This document shows positions 54,214 through 61,423 of a stretch of DNA of 64,000 nucleotides, in pieces; the stretch's first letter is position 1; the number at the start of each line of letters is the position of its first letter. Origin of the DNA: Fibrobacter sp. (GTDB taxonomy: Bacteria > Fibrobacterota > Fibrobacteria > Fibrobacterales > Fibrobacteraceae); NCBI GenBank assembly GCA_024398835.1, contig JAKSIK010000003.1:86938-150937 (forward strand), read 5' to 3'. The notes under the pieces were generated by a model that did not search any database, was not told the DNA's origin, and saw only the letters and a list, made by a program, of their open reading frames with translations. The position numbers and the translations under genes were made by a program.

Positions 54214-55911
54214 CTAAAATTTGGAAATTTCGTCCCAAACTACCTGCATCAAGGGCTCCAAGGTCTTGGGTGTGAAGTCAAACTTGATGTTGGCTGTGGC
54301 AAAAAGTTCCGGTATGGGGCGGCTACTTCCAAGGCTTTCCGCCTTAAACAGGTCGTCAATCGCCTTTTTCGGGTCTTTTTTGAAGTTTGCCCACACCTGG
54401 AGCGCTCCAATCTGGGCAATCCCGTACTCAATGTAGTAGAACGGGCACTCGAAGAGGTGGAGCTGCTTTTGCCAGAGGTTGGCGCGTACGTCTTCCAAGC
54501 CACTATAATCCACCCCGGCATCGTACCGGTCCATAATTCCCTGCCAGATTTCTCGTCTTTCGTCGGGTGTATGGTTGGGGTGTTCGTACAGTAAATGCTG
54601 GAAACTATCAATGCTCGCCACCCAGGGGAAGAGCCAGATGACATCGGCTAGTTCATTCTCCTCGCTGCGGGCAATTGCATCTTTGTCATCGCCGTAGAAG
54701 GGTTTCAAGTTCGACATACCGATGAGCTCCATGCTCATGCTGGCCACTTCTGCAAATTCGGCAGGAACATCCCTATAGGCCATAATGGGTTGGTTTGCCA
54801 GTGCATATTGATGGAAGGAATGTCCGGATTCGTGGAGCAGGGTATAGATGTCTCTGTCCGTCTTGGCGGAATTCATAAAGATGAAGGGCACGCGACTCTC
54901 GTCAAACCCAATCTGATAACCGCCTGGAGCCTTGCCCAAGCGAGAATCTGGGTCAATAAGCTTATTCGCCTGCATCTCACGTGCCCACTTGCCAGCTTGG
55001 GGGTGAATGCTTTCAAAAATCTGGTCGCACTTCTCTATCAGTTCGTCACCGCTATTGTAGGGCGTAAGGGGAGGGCGGGAGAGGGGATCCACACTCAAAT
55101 CCCAAGGGCGCAGTTTAGAAAGACCCATTTTTTTTGCGCGCTTTTTGTACATCTCTTTTTGCAGCGGAAGTACCAGCTTTTCAATGCTCTCATGGAAATT
55201 CTTGCAATCTTTGGGTGTGTAGTCAAAGCGGTGTTTGGCAAGAAAGATGTAGTCGATAAAATCATTGCAGTGGGCGTTCCGGGCAATTTTCTTGCGGATA
55301 TTAAAGAGTTTGTCGTAGGCGTTATCCAGAGCGTCTCTATCCTGCAAGCGGCGGTTCCACATGGTACGCCAGGCTTTTTCGCGAATGTCACGGTCTGTTT
55401 TTTCCAGATAGGTAGCCATCTGCTGCATCGTCTTTGTGCCGCCATCAAATTCCACACTCATGCCGCCAGTAATCTTCTGGTAGGCTTGAATCTCCTTGTT
55501 TTCTTCGGTCTCCAAGGCAATGTTTTCGGGAGCGAACAAGTCGAGAGAAACCTGCACGCCCTTAAACCATTCGCCGAATTCGCTTTTCAAGCTGGGGAGG
55601 GCAGGGTGAGCCATCAGTTTCTTGTTCAGCTTGTCATCATAGTCATTGATAATCGGGTCGATATTTTCAATGAAATCTGCGTAGGCCTTGGCTGCCTTTT
55701 CATCCTGAGTATTGCAGGTCATTGCCACGTAACGCCGGGAAGAAACCTCGTTCAATACGGAGTTCAGTTCGCTCCATTTCAAAATCCAATCCCGCAGGGG
55801 AGTGGCGGCAGGCAAAATCTCGGCCCGAAGCAACAGCTGGTACAAATCACTGACGGCTTTCTTATCATCCGGATTCAGATTTTCCGGCACAAAAATGCGA
55901 TTCGCTTTCAT
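54214..55911 (-). CDS. M3-family oligoendopeptidase (PepF-like)
   Basis: A 565-residue zinc peptidase. Catalytic motif HESGHSF with zinc His360 and His364 and Glu361, followed by the third ligand region PAEFAEVASMSMEL (Glu). The long helical N-terminal part is that of oligoendopeptidase F-type enzymes, which degrade short peptides in the cytoplasm. AAGGA precedes the ATG. It follows the lipoprotein gene with a 3-base gap and may share its mRNA. Confidence 0.92.
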   Translation of the reverse strand: MKANRIFVPENLNPDDKKAVSDLYQLLLRAEILPAATPLRDWILKWSELNSVLNEVSSRRYVAMTCNTQDEKAAKAYADFIENIDPIINDYDDKLNKKLMAHPALPSLKSEFGEWFKGVQVSLDLFAPENIALETEENKEIQAYQKITGGMSVEFDGGTKTMQQMATYLEKTDRDIREKAWRTMWNRRLQDRDALDNAYDKLFNIRKKIARNAHCNDFIDYIFLAKHRFDYTPKDCKNFHESIEKLVLPLQKEMYKKRAKKMGLSKLRPWDLSVDPLSRPPLTPYNSGDELIEKCDQIFESIHPQAGKWAREMQANKLIDPDSRLGKAPGGYQIGFDESRVPFIFMNSAKTDRDIYTLLHESGHSFHQYALANQPIMAYRDVPAEFAEVASMSMELIGMSNLKPFYGDDKDAIARSEENELADVIWLFPWVASIDSFQHLLYEHPNHTPDERREIWQGIMDRYDAGVDYSGLEDVRANLWQKQLHLFECPFYYIEYGIAQIGALQVWANFKKDPKKAIDDLFKAESLGSSRPIPELFATANIKFDFTPKTLEPLMQVVWDEISKF

Positions 55912-55914
55912 ATA

Positions 55915-56595
55915 TCAATCCTTCGGCAAAATGACTCCGACCCAATCATTTATTAGTCCATTTAAAAGAGTTTGGCGTGCATTGTCTTCCAAAGCGGTAA
56001 TCTCTTCTGGAGTAACCACTTTTTCCACTTCAAAATCCAATGGAACAGAAGGCCCTTCTGCATCCAATGCAACTTCCAGAACGCCCTTTACGGTAATCTT
56101 CCTTATACTTTCGAGCTTAAAAATCCTTTTGTCAACTGGGAATGAGGTTGTTACTGTGATTTTGTTGGTTCCGGTCACGAGAATTACGGAATCTTTTAGA
56201 TTGAGCGGCAATTCCATCACAGAATCCAAAACCAGCGTGGCGTTCAGGGAACGGACCCACAAGGAATCTTCGCTCTGGCTGATGGCGTTCAAATCTGCGC
56301 TTAAATAAGCTTTACCAAGTTCAGATTCTATAATTCCACGGGCAAGATTTTGCACAATTGTGACGACCTGAGGGTTTGGCAAAAGACTGGTCTTCACGGA
56401 GGCCAGTTTATCGAACAAATCTGGATTAATGGAAACGGAATCCAGCACCAAGGAATTAAATTCCAGGTGCGTCTTCGAAAGAATGCTGGCTGCATCCAGT
56501 TTTCGCGTGGCAGCACATCCAGAAAAGACGGATATGATGAACAAAACGGATAATAAAAGTACCAGACTCTTTAAACGAGATGATGTAAACTTCAT
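55915..56595 (-). CDS. Lipoprotein of unknown function
   Basis: A 226-residue lipoprotein: leader VLLLSVLFIISVFSGC with the lipid-bearing Cys, then a mixed alpha/beta domain without a recognised family (VLDSVSINPDLFDKLASVKT; LPLNLKDSVILVTGTNK). LEA-like or envelope-integrity roles are possible but not shown. The ATG was chosen because it gives a lipoprotein leader; the frame runs open further into the prophage junction. A promoter with TTGGCA and TATATT lies directly upstream (TATATT 8 bases before the ATG). This is the last host gene before the prophage. Confidence 0.7.
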   Translation of the reverse strand: MKFTSSRLKSLVLLLSVLFIISVFSGCAATRKLDAASILSKTHLEFNSLVLDSVSINPDLFDKLASVKTSLLPNPQVVTIVQNLARGIIESELGKAYLSADLNAISQSEDSLWVRSLNATLVLDSVMELPLNLKDSVILVTGTNKITVTTSFPVDKRIFKLESIRKITVKGVLEVALDAEGPSVPLDFEVEKVVTPEEITALEDNARQTLLNGLINDWVGVILPKD

Positions 56596-56603
56596 ACAAG
56601 TCA

Positions 56604-56633
56604 AATATATAAAAGCGGTGACAAAGATGCCAA
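56604..56633 (-). promoter_or_regulatory. Promoter of the lipoprotein gene, next to the prophage junction
   Basis: Minus strand: TTGGCA, 18-base spacer, TATATT (56604-56609) continuing as TATATTTGAC. Its -10 is only 8 bases from the start codon. Being intact, it puts the left prophage boundary to its right. Confidence 0.5.
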
Positions 56634-56659
56634 TTTTAAGTGAATTTAGCGAAAAATAG

Positions 56660-56794
56660 AGCAAACCGACCATATTATTACCGCACCTTTTTGTTGCCGA
56701 TAATGCGGGTTATTGTAATCTAACACCCGATTATCTAAATGAAGAATTTGATTATGAGGAATTTATAAAAGGCAACCCCGAATATAAAATTTGA
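56660..56794 (+). pseudogene. 3' end of a gene cut at the prophage left end (candidate replication-initiator tail)
   Basis: An open frame of 44 codons and a stop, starting right after an in-frame TAG that lies at the host side. It contains no ATG, GTG or TTG codon, so it cannot start here. The translation (GYCNLTPDYLNEEFDYEEF and so on) is acidic and protein-like. In Ff phages the gene before the small early genes is gene II, so the missing part should lie at the right prophage end. This is inference from position; no Rep motif is present in the fragment. Confidence 0.5.
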
Positions 56795-56803
56795 GGTTTG
56801 CAA

Positions 56804-56962
56804 ATGCAATATATAGCAAAATTTCGGTTTGATAATGGTAAAGATTTTTTAATAAAGTCTGCGGACTTTAGCAAACTTCAAAGCAAATTACAACGCTTTT
56901 TTTTGGCTTTTCCTAATAGAATTTGCACAATCAGTTTTTTTCAATTTGACGAGGTGAACTGA
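56804..56962 (+). CDS. Small early phage protein, 52 residues
   Basis: Short ORF beginning MQYIAKFRFDNGKDFLIKSA and ending with FQFDEVN. Basic and aromatic, soluble. Its TGA overlaps the next ATG (TGATG), so translation is coupled. Function unknown; position fits a replication- or DNA-binding-accessory protein. Confidence 0.6.
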   Translation: MQYIAKFRFDNGKDFLIKSADFSKLQSKLQRFFLAFPNRICTISFFQFDEVN

Positions 56963-57198
56963 TGTATAAGATTCTTAAATGGGGAAGCCCTATTTTTTCG
57001 GGTAATAAAACCCTTGTGTGGGTTGAATATCTTACGCCCGCTGGCACATATTGCGGACGTATGACCGAATTACATCATTGTGCCCTTTATGGGCTGGATT
57101 CCATCTTTATTTGGATAAATGGTTTGATTTATCCTTTTGGGGTAACACATCGGGCGAAAATTCCAAATCAAAAAATTCGTTCATTCATTAGAAAGTGA
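56962..57198 (+). CDS. Small phage protein, 78 residues
   Basis: Begins MYKILKWGSPIFSGNKTLVW; rich in aromatic residues with a hydrophobic YGLDSIFIWINGLIYPFG stretch and a basic C terminus. It starts within the stop of the previous gene and has GAGGTGAA 5 bases upstream. No family recognised. Confidence 0.65.
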   Translation: MYKILKWGSPIFSGNKTLVWVEYLTPAGTYCGRMTELHHCALYGLDSIFIWINGLIYPFGVTHRAKIPNQKIRSFIRK

Positions 57199-57205
57199 GG
57201 TAAAT

Positions 57206-57433
57206 ATGAAAAACGAAAATTCTGTAAATTGGAAATTGAATTTCTTTAAGTTGCTTGGCGTTTTTGATTTTTTGGAAAAATCAAAAAATGATATTGGCAT
57301 TTTAACTCTACAAGAAATTGTGGATATTGCGCTAAAATCTGCGTATGATTTGGAAGCAGAAGCATTAAAACAGCAAAAACTTTGTGAATTGCACGAACTT
57401 GTTCTTCGTGAAAGAGAATGTCAAGATGTGTAA
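57206..57433 (+). CDS. Small phage protein, 75 residues, helical
   Basis: Begins MKNENSVNWKLNFFKLLGVF; the second half is a Glu/Lys/Leu-rich helix (SAYDLEAEALKQQKLCELHE). GTGAGGT lies just before the ATG. The stop overlaps the start of the next gene by 8 bases. Function unknown. Confidence 0.65.
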   Translation: MKNENSVNWKLNFFKLLGVFDFLEKSKNDIGILTLQEIVDIALKSAYDLEAEALKQQKLCELHELVLRERECQDV

Positions 57434-57581
57434 CCTTTGGGAACAAATTTGTGAATCATCTATAAAAATGGAATGCCTTTACTCGGGTTGTCATTTTTGT
57501 AACGAGTGTGAAAAATATCGGTCTTTGCCCGATTTGATTGAAGCAAAGAAAAACCAAAACAACACAAAAAAAGGAAGGTAA
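57426..57581 (+). CDS. Small Cys-rich phage protein, 51 residues
   Basis: Starts at an ATG overlapping the previous stop by 8 bases. It contains CLYSGCHFCNEC, a likely zinc-binding knuckle, then a charged tail (NQNNTKKGR). The longer frame starting upstream lies inside the previous gene and is less likely. Function unknown. Confidence 0.55.
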   Translation: MCNLWEQICESSIKMECLYSGCHFCNECEKYRSLPDLIEAKKNQNNTKKGR

Positions 57582-57584
57582 AAA

Positions 57585-57875
57585 ATGCCTAACACTAACA
57601 ATCAGTTCAAGACCAAAGCCATCATTTCCAGCATTGCCGAAGGAACGGGCAAGACCAGCGGGAAGCCTTATTTTGCCCTTTCGGGTGTCTATGAAAATGG
57701 TTCCCGTGCTTTCATCCTTTTGGATGACGAACAAAAGCAAAAATTTGCTTCCTTGATTGCGGAAATTCGTAAACCCGATTACAAGGGCGATTTTCTCCAC
57801 ACGAAAGAATTGACCTTTGATGTTGAATTGGACTTCAAGGGTAACCCCCGCCTTCATTTGGTTGAGGTTAAGTAA
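57585..57875 (+). CDS. Candidate phage ssDNA-binding protein (pV-like), 96 residues
   Basis: Small, soluble, beta-rich protein with basic N-terminal part and aromatic residues (SGKPYFALSGVYENGSRAF; LHTKELTFDVELDFKGNPRL). Size, position just before the coat-gene cluster and OB-like strand pattern fit a gene V-type ssDNA-binding protein. No sequence signature proves it. AAGGAAGG lies 6 bases before the ATG. Confidence 0.5.
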   Translation: MPNTNNQFKTKAIISSIAEGTGKTSGKPYFALSGVYENGSRAFILLDDEQKQKFASLIAEIRKPDYKGDFLHTKELTFDVELDFKGNPRLHLVEVK

Positions 57876-57877
57876 AG

Positions 57878-57994
57878 ATGTTGGAAGGCTGGCAAGAAAT
57901 GTTTTTTTCGGGCGGTTTCTTCGCTTTGAAGGTGCTCGCCTTCCCTTGCTTGTGGGTGGTTGTTTCCAAAATTATCAACCGCTCTATTTCGTGA
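57878..57994 (+). CDS. Tiny phage membrane protein, 38 residues (pVII/pIX-like candidate)
   Basis: ORF read from the sequence: begins MLEGWQEMFFSGGFFALKVL and ends SKIINRSIS. One hydrophobic helix with a basic C-terminal end. It begins 2 bases after the previous stop, in the position where Ff phages carry the small minor coat genes VII and IX. Assignment is by size and position only. Confidence 0.55.
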   Translation: MLEGWQEMFFSGGFFALKVLAFPCLWVVVSKIINRSIS

Positions 57995-58075
57995 TTTTAA
58001 CTATGTCGGGGAAGGAAAAAACGAGCCCTTTTTCTTTTTCGGCTGGTGTGGTGGCTCTTAACAAGGAAGCAAAAA

Positions 58076-58228
58076 ATGAGTGCTTTGATTGCTGGCGAAC
58101 TCGCCAATTTTAGCACAAACTTGGAAACTGTTGCAACGGCTGCACTTACTGCTGCTGCTGCTGGTCTGCTCGTTTGGGTCGGTTGGCGTCTTGCTTGTAA
58201 ACTCCTCAATCGTGGCGTTGGCAAGTAA
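58076..58228 (+). CDS. Major coat protein (pVIII-like), 50 residues
   Basis: The mature-length coat protein without a signal peptide, as in Pf3-type phages. It has a mildly acidic amphipathic N-terminal part (MSALIAGELANFSTNLETVA), an Ala/Leu/Val membrane helix (AALTAAAAGLLVWVGW) and a basic C terminus (RLACKLLNRGVGK) that would face the DNA. The start has AAGGAAG about 6 bases before the ATG. A strong terminator begins within 3 bases of the stop, which matches a highly expressed coat gene. A longer in-frame start upstream lacks such a site. Confidence 0.8.
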   Translation: MSALIAGELANFSTNLETVATAALTAAAAGLLVWVGWRLACKLLNRGVGK

Positions 58229-58230
58229 CC

Positions 58231-58272
58231 AAAAAGGGTTTTGGGGGCTCTCTTCAAAACCCTTTTTTTTCT
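58231..58272 (+). terminator. Strong terminator right after the coat gene
   Basis: AAAGGGTTTTG/CAAAACCCTTT perfect 11-bp stem, 11-base loop, run of T residues after it. Placed like the central terminator after gene VIII in Ff phages. Confidence 0.88.
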
Positions 58273-58294
58273 TTTAACAAAGTGAGGATTTTGA

Positions 58295-58477
58295 ATGTTT
58301 GAATGTGATATATGCGGAACAAAAAAGCCTACTAAAATGTATGAGTGTTTTGGTGATGGCGGTTTTTATTTGGGATATTTGGCTCTTTGTAAGGATTGTT
58401 TACCTATACAAGAAAAAATAGGCTCTTGCGTTTCTTTGGATAGGGAAGATTTTTTAGAAGAATTAGTTGGTAAATAA
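58295..58477 (+). CDS. Small zinc-finger-like phage protein, 60 residues
   Basis: Begins MFECDICGTKKPTKMYECFG, with a second pair in ALCKDCLPIQEK: a CxxC...CxxC zinc-binding pattern. GTGAGGA lies upstream of the ATG. Its stop overlaps the next start (TAATG). Unlike anything at this position in Ff phages; perhaps regulatory. Confidence 0.65.
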   Translation: MFECDICGTKKPTKMYECFGDGGFYLGYLALCKDCLPIQEKIGSCVSLDREDFLEELVGK

Positions 58478-58632
58478 TGACCGATTCTCTTTTAATTATT
58501 ACTGATTCTCTTTTAGTTGCTTCTACGAATATGCAGACGCAGTTTATCGGTTTTGGCTGGTTCTGCTTGGGGTTCGTGTCTTTCTTTGTTTGCGGTATTT
58601 GGATTTGGAAGGAAACATTTGGGCGGGGCTAA
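58477..58632 (+). CDS. Small phage membrane protein, 51 residues (minor coat candidate)
   Basis: ORF read from the sequence: begins MTDSLLIITDSLLVASTNMQ, followed by a hydrophobic helix (GWFCLGFVSFFVCGIWIW) and KETFGRG. It starts inside the stop of the zinc-finger gene, and its stop lies 1 base before the adsorption-protein ATG. Size and position suit a pVII/pIX-type minor coat protein. Confidence 0.6.
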   Translation: MTDSLLIITDSLLVASTNMQTQFIGFGWFCLGFVSFFVCGIWIWKETFGRG

Positions 58633-58633
58633 T

Positions 58634-60268
58634 ATGGATGAATTTAGTGTGAAGGAATTTTTCAAGGCTTTTGGGCTGGGTAGTTTTATTTGGTTCGTTG
58701 TTTTCTTCTTTTTTTTCCTTTTGCCCGCCCTCTCTTGGGGTGCATGTTCTGCGGTTGTAAACGATGGGCGTTGGGATTGTTCGGGGCATACAAGTGGCAC
58801 GTCTTGTAATGGTGTCACTTGTTCTGTAACGGGTGGGTTTACTCAATCTAGCGGGTCAAGATATTGTTATTATGAGCCTTCTAACATTCGTTGTAATTCA
58901 GCGTATGGTACACAAAGTTGGTGGGTTTACGATAGAACTAAAACTTGTTGCGACACTCAAGCGGAAGCGGATTCCGTCAAGTGTGCAAATAATCCGTCTG
59001 CGGAAGGTTGCACGGACGCTTGCACGGAATATAGGACATCTTGCGAAGCGAACGGGGGGTATTTTAGTGGTAGTGTTAATTATGCGGGTGTGTGTGTAGG
59101 TGGTTGTGACTTGTGTTCAACTGAACCATATAAAGAAGCCTTACGCCTTAATGCTCAAGGTTGTTGTGAAGCGGGTTTCAAGCCCGCTGCTCATTGTACA
59201 TCCCCCCCCGTTGTGACGGGTAGTGTTTCTTATAGTGGATTGGTTAATTTAACGGGTTGTGAAGTTGATTTTTGGCAACAAAAAAAAGTTTGTGAAGAAT
59301 TTTTAGATTCACTAAATGAAACTTCTTCTTCTTCTTCCGTTCCCGTTTCTTCTTCTTCTTCCGTTAGTGAGTATTGCCAAATTTTCCCCGACGATTTGGC
59401 GTGTATTTGTGCGGATGATTCCACCCGCCCTGAATGTGCCTATCTTCGCAGTAGTTCCAGCGAGGGAACCCCCGAGGGCTCCAGCGGTAGCGAAGGCGGG
59501 GAAGGCTCTAGTGGTTCGGGCGGTGGCGAAGGTGGCGAGGGCTCCAGCGGTTCGGGCGGTGGCGGTGCTGGCGGTGTAGGCGATTGGGAGTATGATTATA
59601 GGGATTCTTTGCACAAAATAATTAATTCCACAACTAGAACCGCCAAGAATACACAAGGAATTACAGATTCTTTGGGCACTATTGCTACTCTCTTGCGTTT
59701 CGCCCGTTGTCTTTGGGACGATTGTACTAATTATGATTCTTTGCGGGCTATTATGGGGAGCGATTCGGGCGAAGTTGCGGGCATAGATTTAGATACAAGC
59801 GGGTATCTTGGCGGTATGGAAGCCCTGCGGGATTCCTTGGCGGAATATTGGGGCTGGGGCGATTCTGCCACACTTGGCGATGTTGGGTATGGTATAGATT
59901 CGGGAAGTGTTGATAGTGCATATGGGGCTATCCGTGAACAAATAGGTTCAGTATTTGGTGTCGGCGGGAATAATCCAGCCCAAAGTCTAGGCGATTCTCT
60001 TAAGGATATTTTGGAAGATAAATTTCCCACTTCTTCTTGGGGATATACTCAATCTTGCCCCGAGGTTTTGCGTACTCCCGTAACATTTAATATTGGTGAA
60101 ATAGTAGTAAATTCGGGGTATGGGCTGGGACATTTGTTTTGTTCTCCAATTCCCAATCTTGGTTTGACTTTGGGCACAATTGCCCGCGCGGTAATCCGCT
60201 TAATCATAACTATTACTATGGCGTTCGGCATATATAAATTTGCTATGACGGGCGGAAAGGGGGAGTAA
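58634..60268 (+). CDS. Phage adsorption protein (pIII-like), 544 residues
   Basis: Signal peptide (SFIWFVVFFFFFLLPALSWG), a Cys-rich N-terminal domain of about 200 residues (paired CxxxC motifs such as CDTQ...CANN and CTDACTEYRTSC), a Ser block and Gly/Ser/Glu-rich linkers (about 228-318, units EGSSGSGGGEGG), a second domain, and a C-terminal hydrophobic anchor (LGTIARAVIRLIITITMAFG). This is the layout of filamentous-phage pIII: receptor-binding domains, flexible glycine linkers and membrane anchor. The receptor is unknown. The ATG used lies 1 base after the upstream stop; a longer frame would overlap that gene. Confidence 0.78.
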   Translation: MDEFSVKEFFKAFGLGSFIWFVVFFFFFLLPALSWGACSAVVNDGRWDCSGHTSGTSCNGVTCSVTGGFTQSSGSRYCYYEPSNIRCNSAYGTQSWWVYDRTKTCCDTQAEADSVKCANNPSAEGCTDACTEYRTSCEANGGYFSGSVNYAGVCVGGCDLCSTEPYKEALRLNAQGCCEAGFKPAAHCTSPPVVTGSVSYSGLVNLTGCEVDFWQQKKVCEEFLDSLNETSSSSSVPVSSSSSVSEYCQIFPDDLACICADDSTRPECAYLRSSSSEGTPEGSSGSEGGEGSSGSGGGEGGEGSSGSGGGGAGGVGDWEYDYRDSLHKIINSTTRTAKNTQGITDSLGTIATLLRFARCLWDDCTNYDSLRAIMGSDSGEVAGIDLDTSGYLGGMEALRDSLAEYWGWGDSATLGDVGYGIDSGSVDSAYGAIREQIGSVFGVGGNNPAQSLGDSLKDILEDKFPTSSWGYTQSCPEVLRTPVTFNIGEIVVNSGYGLGHLFCSPIPNLGLTLGTIARAVIRLIITITMAFGIYKFAMTGGKGE

Positions 60269-60757
60269 ATGGCATTAGGTGTTCCTGTTTGGTCTTGGGA
60301 TGGCATTATTAGGATTTTTCAAAAAATCCTTGCTTTGTCCGTTGTTTCCTTCTTAATAAACCTTCTTTTGAAGGCTCTTACTACTCCGCTTTGTTTGGCT
60401 GGGATTGTCGCTTGTATTAATCTTGCCCCAAATACTATTAAATGGATTTGGGCTAAGATGGGGGCTTTGTTTATAGATTTCGCTCTTTCAATTGTTGACG
60501 CTTTTACTCCCGTTATAACTGATTCAATTACAAAAGGCGAAGGCGGGGAATTGTTTAATGAACTTTCAAATGTTTATAATGTCGCATATACAAATTTGCC
60601 AACTCCTATAAATGAAACACTTGCATTTATGGGCGTTCATGAACTTTTGGGGCTCATTATGAGTTATTGGGTTTTGAAGTTCGTTCTAAAAACAATCTTT
60701 TATGTTCAAGATAGAGTAATGACCCCCGTAGTTACGGGTAATTCAATAGGCTTATAA
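60269..60757 (+). CDS. pVI-like phage membrane protein, 162 residues
   Basis: Polytopic membrane protein with about three or four hydrophobic segments (ALSVVSFLINLLLKALT; LCLAGIVACINLA; LGLIMSYWVLKFVLKTIFY). It directly abuts the adsorption gene and lies in gene VI position, where pVI forms the tip complex with pIII. Assignment rests on position, size and hydrophobicity. Confidence 0.65.
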   Translation: MALGVPVWSWDGIIRIFQKILALSVVSFLINLLLKALTTPLCLAGIVACINLAPNTIKWIWAKMGALFIDFALSIVDAFTPVITDSITKGEGGELFNELSNVYNVAYTNLPTPINETLAFMGVHELLGLIMSYWVLKFVLKTIFYVQDRVMTPVVTGNSIGL

Positions 60758-60781
60758 AAAAAATAATTCGTGAGGTAAAAA

Positions 60782-61393
60782 ATGCGTGTTCTTGTAGCTT
60801 GTGAAATGACGCAAGCATTGACAAAAGAATTGATAAATTTAGGCGTTGACGCTTGGTCTTGTGACATTCTCCCAACTATAGGCTTTTGTCCGGAGCGTCA
60901 CATTCAAGACGATGTTTTTAATGTCTTGGCAAATGGCGATTTTGGGGCGTTGCTTGCCATTCCTCCTTGTACACATCTTTCAAATGCTGGGCAAAAATAT
61001 CGTCAAGAAAAGATGATGAACGGTGCGTTAGAAGATGGTTATAATTTTTTTATGTCCCTTTACAATTATCCAATAAAAATTAAGATGATTGAAAACCCTT
61101 TGGGGATTGTTTCCAGCCAAAAGCAACTCAACAATTTTTTACCTGGGCGTAGGGCTTTGAAGTATTCCCAAGTTGTCTCTTGGGAAATGTTCGGGGATCC
61201 CCGTAAAAAAAGGACTTGTTTGTGGCTTCAAAACTTGCCTTTGCTTCTTCCAACGGCTCCAGCTGGGCGTGGTCTGCCTTGTAATAAGTGGTTTATTGGC
61301 TCGTGTCCGGGGCGTTCGGTTTCCCGTAGTAAATTGAGCCCGTTTTTTGCCCGTGCTATGGCTGAACAATGGAGCCCGTTTTTGCGGGGCTAA
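60782..61393 (+). CDS. DNA cytosine methyltransferase-like protein, phage family
   Basis: A 203-residue protein of a phage family often called DNA cytosine methyltransferase: N-terminal VLVACEMTQALTKEL (SAM loop-like), AIPPCTHLSNAGQKY with the Pro-Cys motif at about 61-63, KMIENPLGIVSSQK, and the C-terminal WEMFGDPRKKRTCLWLQNLP. It is shorter than full C5-methyltransferases and lacks a visible target-recognition domain, so activity is unproved. It sits between the pVI-like and pI-like genes, where Ff phages have no gene. GTGAGGT ribosome-binding site. Confidence 0.72.
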   Translation: MRVLVACEMTQALTKELINLGVDAWSCDILPTIGFCPERHIQDDVFNVLANGDFGALLAIPPCTHLSNAGQKYRQEKMMNGALEDGYNFFMSLYNYPIKIKMIENPLGIVSSQKQLNNFLPGRRALKYSQVVSWEMFGDPRKKRTCLWLQNLPLLLPTAPAGRGLPCNKWFIGSCPGRSVSRSKLSPFFARAMAEQWSPFLRG

Positions 61394-61423
61394 TCGATGC
61401 GTTTTTTAAAAGTGAGGTGAGAA

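Noticed and set aside
56590..56660. dif-like or att core shared by both prophage ends
   Set aside because: Only a 9-base AAATATATA word is common to the left junction and the right repeats. It is frequent in this AT-rich promoter context, so I do not call an attachment site.
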